Shown here: positions 13,367 to 13,416 of the stretch, piece by piece
Position numbering within the stretch: the stretch's first letter is position 1
How the letters are laid out: every line of letters begins with the position of its first letter
Origin: an uncultured Eubacteriales bacterium
GTDB taxonomy: Bacteria > Bacillota > Clostridia > Lachnospirales > Anaerotignaceae
Direction: 5' to 3'
Length of the DNA: 13,416 nucleotides
Assembly (NCBI GenBank): GCA_900546215.1
Contig: URCD01000067.1
Span: 1-13,416, forward strand
Program-made: the position numbers and the translations under genes
Notes under the pieces: generated by a model
Told to the model about the DNA's origin: nothing
Database searches by the model: none
Seen by the model: the letters and a program-made list of their open reading frames with translations, nothing else

Positions 13367-13416
13367 ACATTCCTCCTTCTTCTCCTCAAAATAAGGTTTA
13401 TAAAGAGAGGCACCCC
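13360..13416 (-). CDS. C-terminal end of a FecCD-type permease (partial, runs off the right edge)
   Basis: The minus strand from the right edge translates without interruption as GVPLFINLILRRRRRNVC and then stops with TGA (13362-13360). FecCD/BtuC-type permeases characteristically end in 'GxPxFxxLLxRR' followed by basic residues, so these 18 codons are the end of the membrane subunit for the adjacent ATPase. The Arg run is encoded by AGG/AGA codons that also form the ribosome binding site of the ATPase gene. The fragment is short, so the call rests on this motif, frame, and the overlap with a FecE-type ATPase. Confidence 0.75.
   Translation of the reverse strand, partial: GVPLFINLILRRRRRNVC

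Overview
The window looks like a chromosomal piece of a low-GC, endospore-forming member of the Bacillota, most likely class Clostridia. The evidence is AT-rich intergenic DNA, GGAGG-type ribosome binding sites, two exported proteins with S-layer homology (SLH) domains, a Y-family polymerase paired with a YolD-like gene, a DivIB/FtsQ division protein, and a cysteine-rich gene behind a match to the mother-cell sigma-K promoter consensus. No phage, transposase, CRISPR, rRNA or tRNA gene is visible. Closer taxonomic placement is not possible from the sequence alone.

Left to right. (a) 1-1081: a leftward promoter at the edge and, on the minus strand, ftsQ/divIB with its own strong promoter. (b) 1240-2073: a plus-strand gene for a 277-residue protein with 28 cysteines, probably a spore-surface protein. 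It ends in a hairpin shared with the convergent gene. (c) 2112-3539, minus: an exported SLH protein whose C-terminal CAP/SCP domain has lost two expected histidines. (d) 3804-9402, minus: a probable four-gene operon read from right to left. It holds a long HlyD/MacA-like adaptor, a MacB/LolD-type ATPase, a MacB-type permease and a 622-residue SLH protein. A promoter lies at 9546-9577, a structured leader of about 135 nt follows it, and a terminator follows the last gene. (e) 9887-11441, plus: an SOS-type mutagenesis module, a UmuC-like Y-family polymerase overlapping a YolD-like gene. Its sigma-A promoter carries two LexA/DinR-like boxes 30 bp apart. (f) 11660-12583, plus: a LysR-type regulator. 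(g) 12599-13416, minus: a FecE/BtuD-type ATPase overlapped by the last 18 codons of a FecCD-type permease that runs off the right edge.

Functionally, regions a to d concern the cell envelope or spore surface: division, coat, S-layer and a tripartite-like ABC exporter. Regions e and g are damage-tolerance and metal-chelate uptake modules. The most unusual points are the leader of the exporter operon with a terminator-like hairpin almost at the transcription start, the adaptor with a duplicated lipoyl/hairpin core, the SLH-CAP protein with a degenerate active site, and the cysteine-rich gene with a sigma-K-like promoter. I did not find a wholly new defence or mobile system here.
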